Positions 1 through 7,487 of a DNA stretch of 64,000 nt are shown here, piece after piece. The notes beneath the pieces are model-generated. The model was given only the letters and a program-made list of their open reading frames with translations. It did not search any database and had not been told where the DNA came from. The translations under genes were made by a program, and so were the position numbers. The first letter of the stretch is position 1, and the number at the start of each line of letters is the position of its first letter. Source of the DNA: Bacteroidota bacterium (GTDB taxonomy: Bacteria > Bacteroidota > Bacteroidia > Chitinophagales > Chitinophagaceae); NCBI GenBank assembly GCA_018267955.1, contig JAFDXL010000007.1, positions 140,513-204,512 on the forward strand, in the 5' to 3' direction.

Positions 1-294
1 ATAACTGATAATAGCATCCCCATTAGCATTGTAAACTCAGCTGTGTATACCTGTCTTAAAAAGCACGACCTGGACAAAGCACTGGCAATAGCACGCATCC
101 AGGCACTGATCAGCCCCTCTAACCCTAATAGCTGGGATACGTACGGAGAAGTGTATTGGTTTATGGGTGATAAGAAAATGGCAAAGCGTTATGAGAAACA
201 GTGTAAACTGATTAATAAGGAATTCACGTTAGGCGGAGAGGCATCCTGGGAAAAAGACCTAAGCGAATACAGGCAAATGTGGGCTGAGAAATAA
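1..294 (+). CDS. C-terminal part of a TPR-like protein (5' end outside window)
   Basis: The reading frame is open from base 1 with no in-frame stop before the TAA at 292-294, so this is the last 97 residues of a longer protein; the GTG at 43 and other internal codons are not convincing starts. The visible sequence has a tetratricopeptide-like helical pair: ALAIARIQALISPSNPNSWD followed by TYGEVYWFMGDKKMAKRY, with the usual small/large residue pattern and the P-x-x-x-x-x-W turn. It ends in a polar Trp-rich tail. Such single TPR hairpins often close secreted hydrolases or lipoproteins in Bacteroidota, but the catalytic part, if any, lies outside the window, so function cannot be assigned. Confidence 0.7.
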   Translation: MTDNSIPISIVNSAVYTCLKKHDLDKALAIARIQALISPSNPNSWDTYGEVYWFMGDKKMAKRYEKQCKLINKEFTLGGEASWEKDLSEYRQMWAEK

Positions 295-393
295 GTGTTC
301 AACTTTTAGTTCTTATTTGTTGCAGGCCTTAAACAATGCCGGTAGCGCTTGTTTTATGGCAGGGTTTTGTAAGCTTTTGTTTTAAAAAACAAT

Positions 394-900
394 ATGGGAG
401 AAGTAAACAACCTGCAACAACAGGAAGCTGTGAACAAGATCAGGGAACTGGTAAAGAATAACGCGATATGCCTGTTTTGCACAAAACTTGAAAAGCAGCC
501 TTTCGAAACCCGTCCTATGAGTGTTCAGGATGTAGATGATGAAGGAAATCTTTGGTTCCTGAGCGATAAGAATAGCAATAAGAACCAGGAGATCAAACAG
601 GATGATTCTGTACAGCTGCTGTTTGCCAACAACGGTAACTCCGAATATATGAGCATTTACGGTTCTGCTGATGTGTTCTATGATAGAAGCAAAGTAGAAG
701 AATTATGGAATCCTATTGCAAAGGCATGGTTTACAGAAGGTAAGGATGACCCTCGCATCAGCGTGATACGTGTACGTGCTAAGCAGGGATATTATTGGGA
801 TACACAGAACGGTAAAATGGTCGACTTCCTGAAAATGCTGGCAGGCGCCGTAACCGGCAAAACAATGGATGGCGGCGTAGAAGGAACATTGAACGCCTAA
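394..900 (+). CDS. Pyridoxamine 5'-phosphate oxidase-like general stress protein (GSP26/YdaG type)
   Basis: A 168-residue soluble protein of the flavin-binding split-barrel family. Residues ~15-110 contain the typical strands: NNAICLFCTK, then ETRPMSVQDVDDEGNLWFLS and a later segment around YMSIYGSADVF, as in bacterial general stress protein 26. The C-terminal third (WFTEGKDDPRISVIRV, then YYWDT) matches the usual length and end of this subfamily. Members bind FMN or F420-type cofactors in the cytoplasm and are induced in stress; the substrate is unknown. The gene stands alone and is followed after 15 bases by a strong bidirectional terminator shared with the convergent histone-like gene. Confidence 0.85.
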   Translation: MGEVNNLQQQEAVNKIRELVKNNAICLFCTKLEKQPFETRPMSVQDVDDEGNLWFLSDKNSNKNQEIKQDDSVQLLFANNGNSEYMSIYGSADVFYDRSKVEELWNPIAKAWFTEGKDDPRISVIRVRAKQGYYWDTQNGKMVDFLKMLAGAVTGKTMDGGVEGTLNA

Positions 901-915
901 CAAACGAAATAATTA

Positions 916-941
916 AAAAGGCACCTTTGCAGGTGCCTTTT
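916..941. terminator. Bidirectional rho-independent terminator
   Basis: Perfect stem AAAAGGCACCT / AGGTGCCTTTT with a short TTGC-type loop. The A-rich left arm and T-rich right arm serve both the stress-protein gene on the left (plus strand) and the convergent lysine-rich gene on the right (minus strand). Confidence 0.85.
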
Positions 942-947
942 ACAAAC

Positions 948-1214
948 TTATTTCTTAACCTCTTTCGGCTTAACAGCCGCTTTCTTAACAGGGGGTGTTT
1001 TTTTTGTTGTTTTCTTTGGTGAGGTAGAAGCTGCGTTTACAAACAGCTTGCTGGCTTTTTTTATACTGCTTTTAAATTTCTTTTCATTCATATGGGCCTT
1101 AATACCAGAAAGCGCTTTTTCTAAAATCTGCGCTATCTCGTGCCGGGCCTCTTTTTTTGTTGCCTTTTTTAATCGCTTTGACGGTTTTGATACCGATTTT
1201 TTATCTGTTGACAT
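948..1214 (-). CDS. Lysine/alanine-rich histone H1-like small nucleoid protein
   Basis: An 88-residue, strongly basic protein. The first ~25 residues are KK/SK-rich, residues ~25-60 form a predicted amphipathic helical core (HEIAQILEKALSGIKAHM, then KKFKSSIKKASKLF), and the tail is a low-complexity K/T/P/A stretch ending PKEVKK. This layout fits the histone H1/Hc1-like DNA-binding proteins that are common in Bacteroidota, which are thought to coat or compact DNA. A good Bacteroidota promoter lies upstream on the same strand (TTG at 1281-1279 and TAATTTTG at 1260-1253). Basic low-complexity proteins are hard to assign by homology, so the nucleoid role is inferred from composition. Confidence 0.6.
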   Translation of the reverse strand: MSTDKKSVSKPSKRLKKATKKEARHEIAQILEKALSGIKAHMNEKKFKSSIKKASKLFVNAASTSPKKTTKKTPPVKKAAVKPKEVKK

Positions 1215-1252
1215 GTATGTGGAGTATTGATTAATAATGAAAATTGTTAACG

Positions 1253-1281
1253 CAAAATTAATCTAACGATAACATTTCCAA
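1253..1281 (-). promoter_or_regulatory. Bacteroidota-type promoter of the histone-like gene
   Basis: Read on the minus strand: TTG at 1281-1279, an 18-base spacer, then TAATTTTG at 1260-1253, matching the Bacteroidota -33 TTG / -7 TAnnTTTG pattern. The predicted start of transcription would leave a leader of about 30 bases before the ATG at 1214. Confidence 0.55.
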
Positions 1282-1460
1282 TGTTAAGTTTTAAACCGCC
1301 ACCACTGTTTCTGAGAATATCTAAATATAAACCAGTCTTATGGCTTTTCCTACTACATTAACAATTAAAGCAATATTCTTCCTGGATAATTTATGAAGAC
1401 GTTATTCACGATTAACATTTTTTTGACGCCGGCAGCTATTCAGCATCCGTATATGCAGAT

Positions 1461-1691
1461 ATGATGAGTTACGAAGAATTTGCAAACAAAGTAAGCATCT
1501 TGCAGAATGGAGATGAAAAATGGCTGCACGTTTTGCCGGAGGTACCCGCTGAGCACAGAATGCGTTTTATCAAAGTACTGGAATCGGGTATAGATATCCC
1601 GCTTGCTTTTGATCTGGTGTTGGTAACACGTGCAATGGACGATGCAGCATTTGAAGCGCGGTGGCGTGACGCCCGGTACAGGAAGGGATAA
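1461..1691 (+). CDS. Small hypothetical protein, first of a tandem paralogous pair
   Basis: A 76-residue protein that I do not recognise. It starts at one of two adjacent ATGs and has no signal peptide or membrane segment. By eye it aligns with the next small gene over about 40 residues: W-L-H-V-LPEV...RF-I-K-VLES-G-IDIP in this one against Y-K-H-LLPRV...RF-L-Y-TLER-C-KDIP in the other, with a shared Met-Asp/Met-Pro-Asp near the end. The conserved residues (LP-V, RF, LE, DIP) suggest a small helical domain. The gene lies in an otherwise empty intergenic stretch with no obvious partner. Confidence 0.55.
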   Translation: MMSYEEFANKVSILQNGDEKWLHVLPEVPAEHRMRFIKVLESGIDIPLAFDLVLVTRAMDDAAFEARWRDARYRKG

Positions 1692-1721
1692 TGGCATGGT
1701 TTTACTGCCCATGTTTTCCAA

Positions 1722-1991
1722 ATGTATCCATATATCCATTATCAGCTTTTTGAACAGCAGACCTTAGCTTATACATGCAATGATCATTATGAGGCATACA
1801 AGCATTTGCTGCCAAGGGTGGATATTACGCTAAGAGAAAGGTTTCTCTATACTTTGGAGCGTTGTAAGGATATTCCGGAATCACTTAAATGGGTAGTTAA
1901 GGGCACAAAAATGCCCGATAACCATTATTGTAAGTTCATCGGTTTTATCGCGGCCAATTATAAAAGCCTGTCTATGAGTTTGCTTTCCTGA
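1722..1991 (+). CDS. Small hypothetical protein, second of a tandem paralogous pair
   Basis: An 89-residue protein beginning 30 bases after its upstream paralogue, with which it shares the LP-V ... RF ... LE ... DIP pattern (LLPRV, ERFLYTLERCKDIPESL here). The extra N-terminus is Tyr/His-rich (MYPYIHYQLF). It has no recognisable family and no transmembrane segment. Its last ~6 codons overlap the 3' end of the convergent aminotransferase gene by 20 bases, so the C-terminal tail may be poorly constrained. The pairing and conserved core argue that both are real genes. Confidence 0.5.
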   Translation: MYPYIHYQLFEQQTLAYTCNDHYEAYKHLLPRVDITLRERFLYTLERCKDIPESLKWVVKGTKMPDNHYCKFIGFIAANYKSLSMSLLS

Positions 1992-3252
1992 TCACGTCCA
2001 CCAGGTTGTCTATCTCTTCCTTGTTATTATACAAATGAGTAGAAACTCTTACTGAATTCAGCCCGTTTTCCGCAACACTGCGTATCCTTATCTTGTGTGT
2101 AGCTGCAAGTTCGTACACTTTGTTATACGGTAAGTTTTTAACACGGAAACCTGTTACTGCACAACGCGACCGGGGCTCGGTAGGCGTAAGCATTTCTATT
2201 CTGTCTCCCAACGCAAGCAGGCTGTCTTGTGTGTACTTGCCCAGGTTGTTTACACGGTTATAAATGTTTTGCATGCCAATGTTTTCTATAAAGTCTATGG
2301 CTGCCGTTACGCCTTTATATAATCCCAGGGATTGGGTGCCGCCGTAGTACCGATGGGCGCTGATGGCGTATTTACCCATTTTGGGTGGGTGTGTAGACAT
2401 ATCCCATTTGGCATTATCGCTGCCTGCACCAACAAAGTACGTTTGTATAGCCGGCTGCATATCTTTTTTTACATACAGAAAGCCCGTTCCTTTTGGCCCA
2501 AGCATCCATTTATGGCTGCAACTGGCGTAGGCATCGCAGTCTATATCGTGCAGGTCAAGCGGCAACATGCCGGGCCCATGTGCACCATCAATGAATACAA
2601 AAATGTCCCGTTCTCTTCCCATGTGGGAAATTTCTTTTACCGGCAGTACCTGTCCCTGCGTGCAGGGGATGTGCGGTACGGCAATAACCCTGGTCCGTTT
2701 TGTGACCAGGTCTTCAATCCTGTTGAGCGTTTCATCCGCTGTCGGTGCAGGATCAAATGTCTTGATGACAATACCATCCAGTTTTCGCCTGTTCAGCCAG
2801 GGGAAGGCGCTGCCTACATGTTCATGTGTGGTCATGATCACCTCATCCCCTCTTTTTAACGGGAATCCCCAGCAAGCTATGTTGATGCCATCTGTAACGT
2901 TGTGAGTCAGGGCTATTTCATCTTCGTTGGCGCCAACAAAGTCTGCAATACGCGCCTCTGTAGCTTCCCAGCCGCCGTACACGCCATGCATATCGCCTTC
3001 CATCATACCATCGCGAACAGCTTCTATAACGGGATAGGGCGATGGCCCCATGGTACCGTTATTCATATACGCTACATCTTTTGAGAGCGGGAACATCTGC
3101 CGCACATTTTTCCAGTAGTTTTCATCATCAGGGCCTATAGGTTTCCCTTGATTACTCAGTTGACGGGATGCGGCCATAGCGCCCATCTCCTTAAGGGATA
3201 AAGCGGCAATAACGGATGCCGACCGGATAAAGTTTCGCCTGTTGAATTGCAT
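1972..3252 (-). CDS. Twin-arginine-exported class V aminotransferase (NifS / isopenicillin-N-epimerase-like)
   Basis: A 426-residue PLP-dependent fold-type I enzyme. The N-terminus MQFNRRNFIRSASVIAALSL is a twin-arginine (Tat) signal with the RRNF motif, so the folded holoenzyme should be exported to the periplasm. The body follows the class V aminotransferase pattern: YMNNGTMGPSP near residue 62, a TTHEHVGS segment, the FIDGAHGPG Asp/His pair that contacts PLP, and SCSHKWMLGPKG with the PLP lysine in HKW. Relatives are cysteine desulfurases, selenocysteine lyases and isopenicillin-N epimerases; the substrate here cannot be told. It is monocistronic and convergent with the small paralogue pair. 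Confidence 0.85.
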   Translation of the reverse strand: MQFNRRNFIRSASVIAALSLKEMGAMAASRQLSNQGKPIGPDDENYWKNVRQMFPLSKDVAYMNNGTMGPSPYPVIEAVRDGMMEGDMHGVYGGWEATEARIADFVGANEDEIALTHNVTDGINIACWGFPLKRGDEVIMTTHEHVGSAFPWLNRRKLDGIVIKTFDPAPTADETLNRIEDLVTKRTRVIAVPHIPCTQGQVLPVKEISHMGRERDIFVFIDGAHGPGMLPLDLHDIDCDAYASCSHKWMLGPKGTGFLYVKKDMQPAIQTYFVGAGSDNAKWDMSTHPPKMGKYAISAHRYYGGTQSLGLYKGVTAAIDFIENIGMQNIYNRVNNLGKYTQDSLLALGDRIEMLTPTEPRSRCAVTGFRVKNLPYNKVYELAATHKIRIRSVAENGLNSVRVSTHLYNNKEEIDNLVDVIRKANS

Positions 3253-3319
3253 AGTGCAAGTATTAGTTATGGTTTTTAAATATAACTAACAAATTGCGGT
3301 AAGTGAAATGTAAGTGTTT

Positions 3320-4225
3320 CTACTTGCCAAATCGCGGATGATATTTTTGCAGCGTTTGGCGCAGAAAACCGCGGTCCAGGTGGGTGTAGATCTCGGTAGT
3401 GGTAATGCTTTTATGGCCCAGCATTTCCTGCACAGCACGCAGGTCTGCACCGGCTTCTACAAGATGTGTAGCAAAGGAATGCCGCAGTGTATGCGGGTGT
3501 ATGTTTTTATGTATGCCTGCTTTTGCAGTCAGCTCTTTCAGTATCATGAATACCATTACGCGTGACAAAGCACCGCCACGCCTGTTCAGGAACAGGATGT
3601 CTTCATTCCCTTTTTTGATAACGGGCAAATGATTGCGTATATGATCGCGGTATAGCTTCACCTGCGCTACGGCGGTACTGCCAATCGGCACCAGCCTTTC
3701 TTTATTGCCTTTACCTATTACCCGTATAAAGCCTACATCCAGGTACATATTGCTTATCAGCAGTCCGGTAAGTTCACTTACGCGCAGGCCGCAGCTGTAT
3801 AAGGTTTCCAGCATAGCGCGGTTTCGCTGGCCTTCGGGCGTGCTATGGTCTATAGCGGCAAAAAGCTGTTCTATTTCTGATATGCTAAGGAACTCAGGTA
3901 GTTTGCGTTTTAGCTTCGGTGCTTCCAGTAATTCAGATGGGTCGGTGCGGATCACTTCTTCCAGCATCAGGTAGCTAAAAAAGGATTTGATACCGCTAAT
4001 TACCCGAGCCTGTGTGCCCGCAGCAAACTCCATATCATTGATATGCACAAGGAATGCCTGCAGGTGGCTCAATTGCAGGGCATCAGCGGCTGTGCCGGGG
4101 TAGGTAGCTTTTATGAAATCTCCCAGCATTTCTGCATCGTGCAGGTATGCGTCTACGGTATTGTCCGACATAGACCGCTCCAGTTGCAGCCAGGCTTTGA
4201 ATCCTTTATAATATGGGTCCCACAC
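3320..4225 (-). CDS. xerD: Site-specific tyrosine recombinase XerD (chromosome dimer resolution)
   Basis: A 301-residue Xer recombinase of standard length. Residues 1-95 are the SAM-like core-binding domain; the catalytic domain carries R148 (CGLRVSEL), K172 (GKGNKERLVP), H245 and R248 (HPHTLRHSFATHLVEAG), H271 (MLGHKSI) and nucleophile Y280 (TEIYTHLD), so the active site is complete. Xer enzymes resolve chromosome dimers at dif. Chromosomal context, full length and absence of neighbouring phage or transposon genes argue for the housekeeping enzyme rather than an integrase. It follows the MarR-family gene on the same strand after 20 bases, suggesting co-transcription. Whether it is XerC or XerD cannot be fixed with certainty without a phylogeny. 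Confidence 0.88.
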   Translation of the reverse strand: MWDPYYKGFKAWLQLERSMSDNTVDAYLHDAEMLGDFIKATYPGTAADALQLSHLQAFLVHINDMEFAAGTQARVISGIKSFFSYLMLEEVIRTDPSELLEAPKLKRKLPEFLSISEIEQLFAAIDHSTPEGQRNRAMLETLYSCGLRVSELTGLLISNMYLDVGFIRVIGKGNKERLVPIGSTAVAQVKLYRDHIRNHLPVIKKGNEDILFLNRRGGALSRVMVFMILKELTAKAGIHKNIHPHTLRHSFATHLVEAGADLRAVQEMLGHKSITTTEIYTHLDRGFLRQTLQKYHPRFGK

Positions 4226-4245
4226 GGGTAAAAAAATAGCGGCCT

Positions 4246-4704
4246 TTACTCTTCCCTCAATTTATCCAGCCAGATCGCCAATTGGGCAGCTTCGTCTTTG
4301 GAAAGGTTTTCCAGTATGTTTTTCAGGCTTTTTTGCAGCGGTACATCTACGTCCTTCAGCATGGTGAGCCCTTTTTCTGTAATAAATATATCCACCATTC
4401 GCCTGTTTTCTTTGCGCTCGTTGCGCTCTACAAGTCCTTTTTCCAGCAGCTTGTCTATCAAACGCGAAACGTTCGACATTTTCTGCACCATGCGGCTTTG
4501 TATCTCAAACAGGTTCATGGGGTTGCCATTCTGCCCCCTTAAAATGCGAAGCACATTATACTGAGGCTCAGATATGCCAAAAGGCTTCAACACCTGGTTA
4601 ATACGGTTCACCAGCCAGCTGCCCGTATATATGATATTGATCAAGGCCCGGTCGCGCGGGTCTTTGTATGGCTTCGTTTTTATCAGTTCTTCAATTGTTG
4701 GCAT
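4246..4704 (-). CDS. MarR-family transcriptional regulator
   Basis: A 152-residue winged-helix regulator. The N-terminal helix region (DRALINIIYTGSWLVNRINQ) is the dimerisation arm. The wHTH spans about residues 45-115: NVLRILRGQN, MNLFEIQSRMVQKMSNVSRL (recognition helix), LIDKLLEKGLVER and the wing ERKENRRMVDIFITEKG. MarR proteins usually repress nearby or stress genes and respond to small ligands. It is divergent from aroQ with only 43 bases between the start codons, so it may control that promoter as well as its own operon with xerD. Confidence 0.85.
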   Translation of the reverse strand: MPTIEELIKTKPYKDPRDRALINIIYTGSWLVNRINQVLKPFGISEPQYNVLRILRGQNGNPMNLFEIQSRMVQKMSNVSRLIDKLLEKGLVERNERKENRRMVDIFITEKGLTMLKDVDVPLQKSLKNILENLSKDEAAQLAIWLDKLREE

Positions 4705-4747
4705 ATGGGGCTTCGCCTTTTTACTATATTGCTTAAAAATACAAAAG

Positions 4748-5182
4748 ATGTTGCAAATTGCTATTATTAACGGTCCTAATCTGAATCTTATAGGTACAAG
4801 GGAAGTAGATGTGTACGGCGGGCAGTCGCTGGATGAGTTTTATAAGGTATTGCAACAGGAGTTTCCGCAGGTATCATTTGAGTTTTACCAGAGCAATGTA
4901 GAAGGGGAGATCATCAATTTTCTGCACAGTTGCCGCGGGCGTGTAAAGGGTATTGTTTTTAACGGGGGAGCTTATACCCATACCAGTATAGCCATACCAG
5001 ATGCAATTGCAGCCATTAATATACCCACCATAGAGGTGCATATATCCAATATCTACGCCCGGGAGGAGTTTCGCAAGCATTCTTACACTGCTGCAAAATG
5101 TGTTGGCTGCATCACCGGCCTGGGATTGCGGGGCTATACGCTGGCTACCCAATATTTTGTAGATACGCTTATTGCGCCCTGA
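4748..5182 (+). CDS. aroQ: Type II 3-dehydroquinate dehydratase
   Basis: A 144-residue enzyme of normal type II size, converting 3-dehydroquinate to 3-dehydroshikimate in the shikimate pathway (cytoplasm, dodecameric in the family). Diagnostic parts are NGPNLNLIGTRE with the following VYG tyrosine near the start, FYQSNVEGEI, GIVFNGGAYTHTS, IEVHISNIYAREEFR with the catalytic-site histidine, and the closing GLGLRGYTLA. The ATG at 4748 was chosen because it gives the family N-terminus MLQIAIINGPN; upstream in-frame codons have no family match and overlap the divergent marR. The 3' end overlaps fmt by 14 bases in the convergent orientation. Confidence 0.93.
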   Translation: MLQIAIINGPNLNLIGTREVDVYGGQSLDEFYKVLQQEFPQVSFEFYQSNVEGEIINFLHSCRGRVKGIVFNGGAYTHTSIAIPDAIAAINIPTIEVHISNIYAREEFRKHSYTAAKCVGCITGLGLRGYTLATQYFVDTLIAP

Positions 5183-6104
5183 ACCCTCTTAAAAAATCGC
5201 TGATAGGCATACGTTTTTTCCCATCGGCCTGTACCTCATCGGCGTACAGCCAGCCGTCGGCAGCAGCAAAACGCAGGTAAGATTTGCCGTCTGTATTATA
5301 ATTGCCCGGCTCCGCATTGGTTGCTGCGTTTTCGTAGTGCGACTTGTATATTTTAAAGGTTTTACCCTGCAACATAGTATAGGCCCCCGGTATGGGCGAC
5401 ATACCACGTACCAGGTCGTGTATTTCTTTAGCCGTTTTTGTCCAGTTGATAAGGGTATCCTCCTTAAAGATCTTTGGTGCATGTTTTAGAGCAGCTTCTG
5501 CAACAGCATCCTGCGGTATGCCCTGTAGCGTACCTTCTGCCAGGCCTTTTACTGTGGCAACAAGCAGTTTGCCGCCTTCTTCCATCAGTTTTTGGTAAAG
5601 CGTACCAATATTGTCTTCAGGAAGTATCGCCACTTTTTGCTGCATCAATATATTGCCGGTATCTATCTCATGCTTCAGCCGAAAGGTAGTAACTCCCGTT
5701 TCCGTTTCTCCGTTGATGATAGCCCAATTGATGGGTGCAGCCCCACGGTATTGCGGCAGCAGCGAGGCGTGTACGTTTACGGTGCCCAGCGGCGGCATAT
5801 TCCATACTACTTCCGGCAACATACGGAAGGCAACCACAATATGCAGGTCGGCATTTATGTTTTTTAGTTCCTGCACGAATTCAGGATTTTTCAACTTTTC
5901 AGGTTGCAGAACTGGCAGGTTATGTTCTATTGCATATTGCTTTACGGCAGATGCCTGCAGTTGCATACCACGGCCGGCAGGTTTATCCGGTGCCGTTACT
6001 ACGGCTGCGATATTAGCCCCTGCTTCTACCAGCGCTTTTAGCGACGCTACTGCAAAATCCGGTGTTCCAAAAAATACGATCCCGAGGTCTTTAAACAATG
6101 CCAT
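5169..6104 (-). CDS. fmt: Methionyl-tRNA formyltransferase
   Basis: A 311-residue enzyme that formylates initiator Met-tRNA using 10-formyl-THF. The N-terminal formyltransferase domain has IVFFGTPDFAVASLKALVEA, the loop GRGMQLQASAVKQYA, and the signature HASLLPQYRGAAPINWAIIN with the catalytic Asn/His/Asp set completed by the ETGVTTFRL region. The C-terminal OB-like domain follows from about residue 210 (EIHDLVRGMSPIPGAYTM). Length and order are standard. On the minus strand a TAGCTTTG (6119-6112) lies only 7 bases before the ATG, suggesting a very short leader. Its 3' end overlaps that of aroQ. Confidence 0.95.
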   Translation of the reverse strand: MALFKDLGIVFFGTPDFAVASLKALVEAGANIAAVVTAPDKPAGRGMQLQASAVKQYAIEHNLPVLQPEKLKNPEFVQELKNINADLHIVVAFRMLPEVVWNMPPLGTVNVHASLLPQYRGAAPINWAIINGETETGVTTFRLKHEIDTGNILMQQKVAILPEDNIGTLYQKLMEEGGKLLVATVKGLAEGTLQGIPQDAVAEAALKHAPKIFKEDTLINWTKTAKEIHDLVRGMSPIPGAYTMLQGKTFKIYKSHYENAATNAEPGNYNTDGKSYLRFAAADGWLYADEVQADGKKRMPISDFLRGFRAQ

Positions 6105-6198
6105 AAGGCCGCAAAGCTACTACAGTAATGAGATTTCTGCTATTGCTTAAACTTTCTTACCTTAAAATAGTCTATAAATACAAACGCCCCTTTTGCAC

Positions 6199-6759
6199 AT
6201 GGCCCAGATGGCTGTATTAGCTGACGATAGAGTTCTGTTAGCGTCCTTCAAGGACGAAAGCACGCGCGAGCAGGCTTTTACGCAGATAGTACGCAAATAC
6301 CAGGAGCGTTTGTATTGGCATATCCGCAGGATGGTAACGGCACATGAGGATACAAATGATGTTTTGCAGAATGTATTTATCAAAATGTGGAACCACCTGG
6401 CCGATTTCAGGGAAGAGGCCAACCTCTATACCTGGCTATACAGGATAGCTACCAACGAAACGCTTACCTGGATGGAGCAACAGAAAAAGCGGGCGATGGC
6501 ATCATTATCAGATCATGAATCTGCATTGGAGAACCGCCTGGTGGCAGAAAAAGGCTTTGATGCCAATAAAATAGAGTGGAAGCTGCAGCTGGCGATACAA
6601 TCTCTGCCCGAAAAGCAGAGGCTGGTTTTTAACCTGCGGTATTATGATGAGATGCCTTATGAAGAGATGGCAGGCGTATTGGATACCTCAGTTGGTGCAT
6701 TGAAGGCGTCTTATCATCATGCTGTTAAAAAGGTAGAGGCATTCCTGAAGGAAGATTAA
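6199..6759 (+). CDS. ECF-type RNA polymerase sigma factor
   Basis: A 186-residue sigma-70 family protein. Region 2 spans about residues 15-90: AFTQIVRKYQERLYWHIRRM, then EDTNDVLQNVFIKMWNHL (core binding and -10 melting) and LYTWLYRIATNETL. Region 4 spans about residues 120-180: SLPEKQRLVFNLRYYDEMPY, EEMAGVLDTSVGALKASYHH (helix-turn-helix). There is no region 1 or 3, as expected for ECF factors. The ATG at 6199 was preferred to a TTG two codons upstream. It opens a three-gene operon with a membrane protein and a Spy-like periplasmic protein, an arrangement that suggests envelope-stress signalling. Confidence 0.9.
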   Translation: MAQMAVLADDRVLLASFKDESTREQAFTQIVRKYQERLYWHIRRMVTAHEDTNDVLQNVFIKMWNHLADFREEANLYTWLYRIATNETLTWMEQQKKRAMASLSDHESALENRLVAEKGFDANKIEWKLQLAIQSLPEKQRLVFNLRYYDEMPYEEMAGVLDTSVGALKASYHHAVKKVEAFLKED

Positions 6760-6791
6760 ACGATATAGTAATATTTTGGTCTAATTATAAA

Positions 6792-7472
6792 ATGAGCAAC
6801 AGAAACGACATACACGAAGAATTAAAGACACTGAACAGTGTGCTTGCCGGTATGTCTCGTACTATGCCTTATTATGTGCCGGGGGGATATTTTGAGGGAT
6901 TGGATAGTGAGATCAATGCCCGCCGTAGGGCAATAGGTGAACCGGAGCCCATGTTATTATTACCCAAGTCAATGCCTTACCAGGTGCCCCAAGGATATTT
7001 TGAAGATATAGCCTCGAAAATGAGTGCCTTGGTGCAGGAGCCGGAACTGAGCATTGATAGAAATTCTCCGCATGAGGTGCCTGCCGGCTATTTTGAGCAG
7101 TTGCCTGAAATGGTATTGCAAAAAGCAAAGGCAGCCGGTCAAAAGAAGGGCAGAACCATTTCTTTTGGTGCAATTATTGGTAAGAATATACGCTGGGCAG
7201 CCGCGGCGGTAGTGTTAATGGGTATAGGGGCCGGTATTTACAAATACAATAGTGTTTCTAAAACTTATAATACGCAGCAAGCGCTTGCAAGTGTATCGCG
7301 GGATAGTATTAATGTGTATGTGCAGCAGAATATTGATGAATATGACCTGGAAACGATCACAGCAGCTCTAAATCCATCTGATATGAAAACAGCTACCGGA
7401 AAACTAACCGAAGAAGAAATAAAAAACTACCTGGATGAAACAGGCTGGGAAGAATCAACTACAGATTTATAA
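6792..7472 (+). CDS. Single-pass membrane protein with three VPxGYFE repeats; putative anti-sigma partner
   Basis: A 226-residue protein with a cytoplasm-facing N-terminal half, one transmembrane helix (about 134-151, WAAAAVVLMGIGAGIYKY) and a polar C-terminal domain of about 75 residues. The N-terminal half contains three copies of a short motif: MPYYVPGGYFE (25-35), MPYQVPQGYFE (61-71) and SPHEVPAGYFE (92-102), spaced 36 and 31 residues apart. Position directly after the ECF sigma gene and the one-helix topology are typical of anti-sigma factors, but no zinc or FecR motif is present. I infer that the repeated motif is a binding element for sigma or another partner; this is not established. 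Confidence 0.75.
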   Translation: MSNRNDIHEELKTLNSVLAGMSRTMPYYVPGGYFEGLDSEINARRRAIGEPEPMLLLPKSMPYQVPQGYFEDIASKMSALVQEPELSIDRNSPHEVPAGYFEQLPEMVLQKAKAAGQKKGRTISFGAIIGKNIRWAAAAVVLMGIGAGIYKYNSVSKTYNTQQALASVSRDSINVYVQQNIDEYDLETITAALNPSDMKTATGKLTEEEIKNYLDETGWEESTTDL

Positions 7473-7487
7473 TATTGCATCAGGAAA

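Noticed and set aside
3320..4225. Phage or transposon integrase
   Set aside because: The length, intact Xer-type active site and housekeeping neighbourhood fit XerD, and no att site or other mobile genes are adjacent.
5735..6016. Long antisense frames opposite fmt and other high-GC genes
   Set aside because: They lack start context and family similarity and are explained as shadows of the coding strand.
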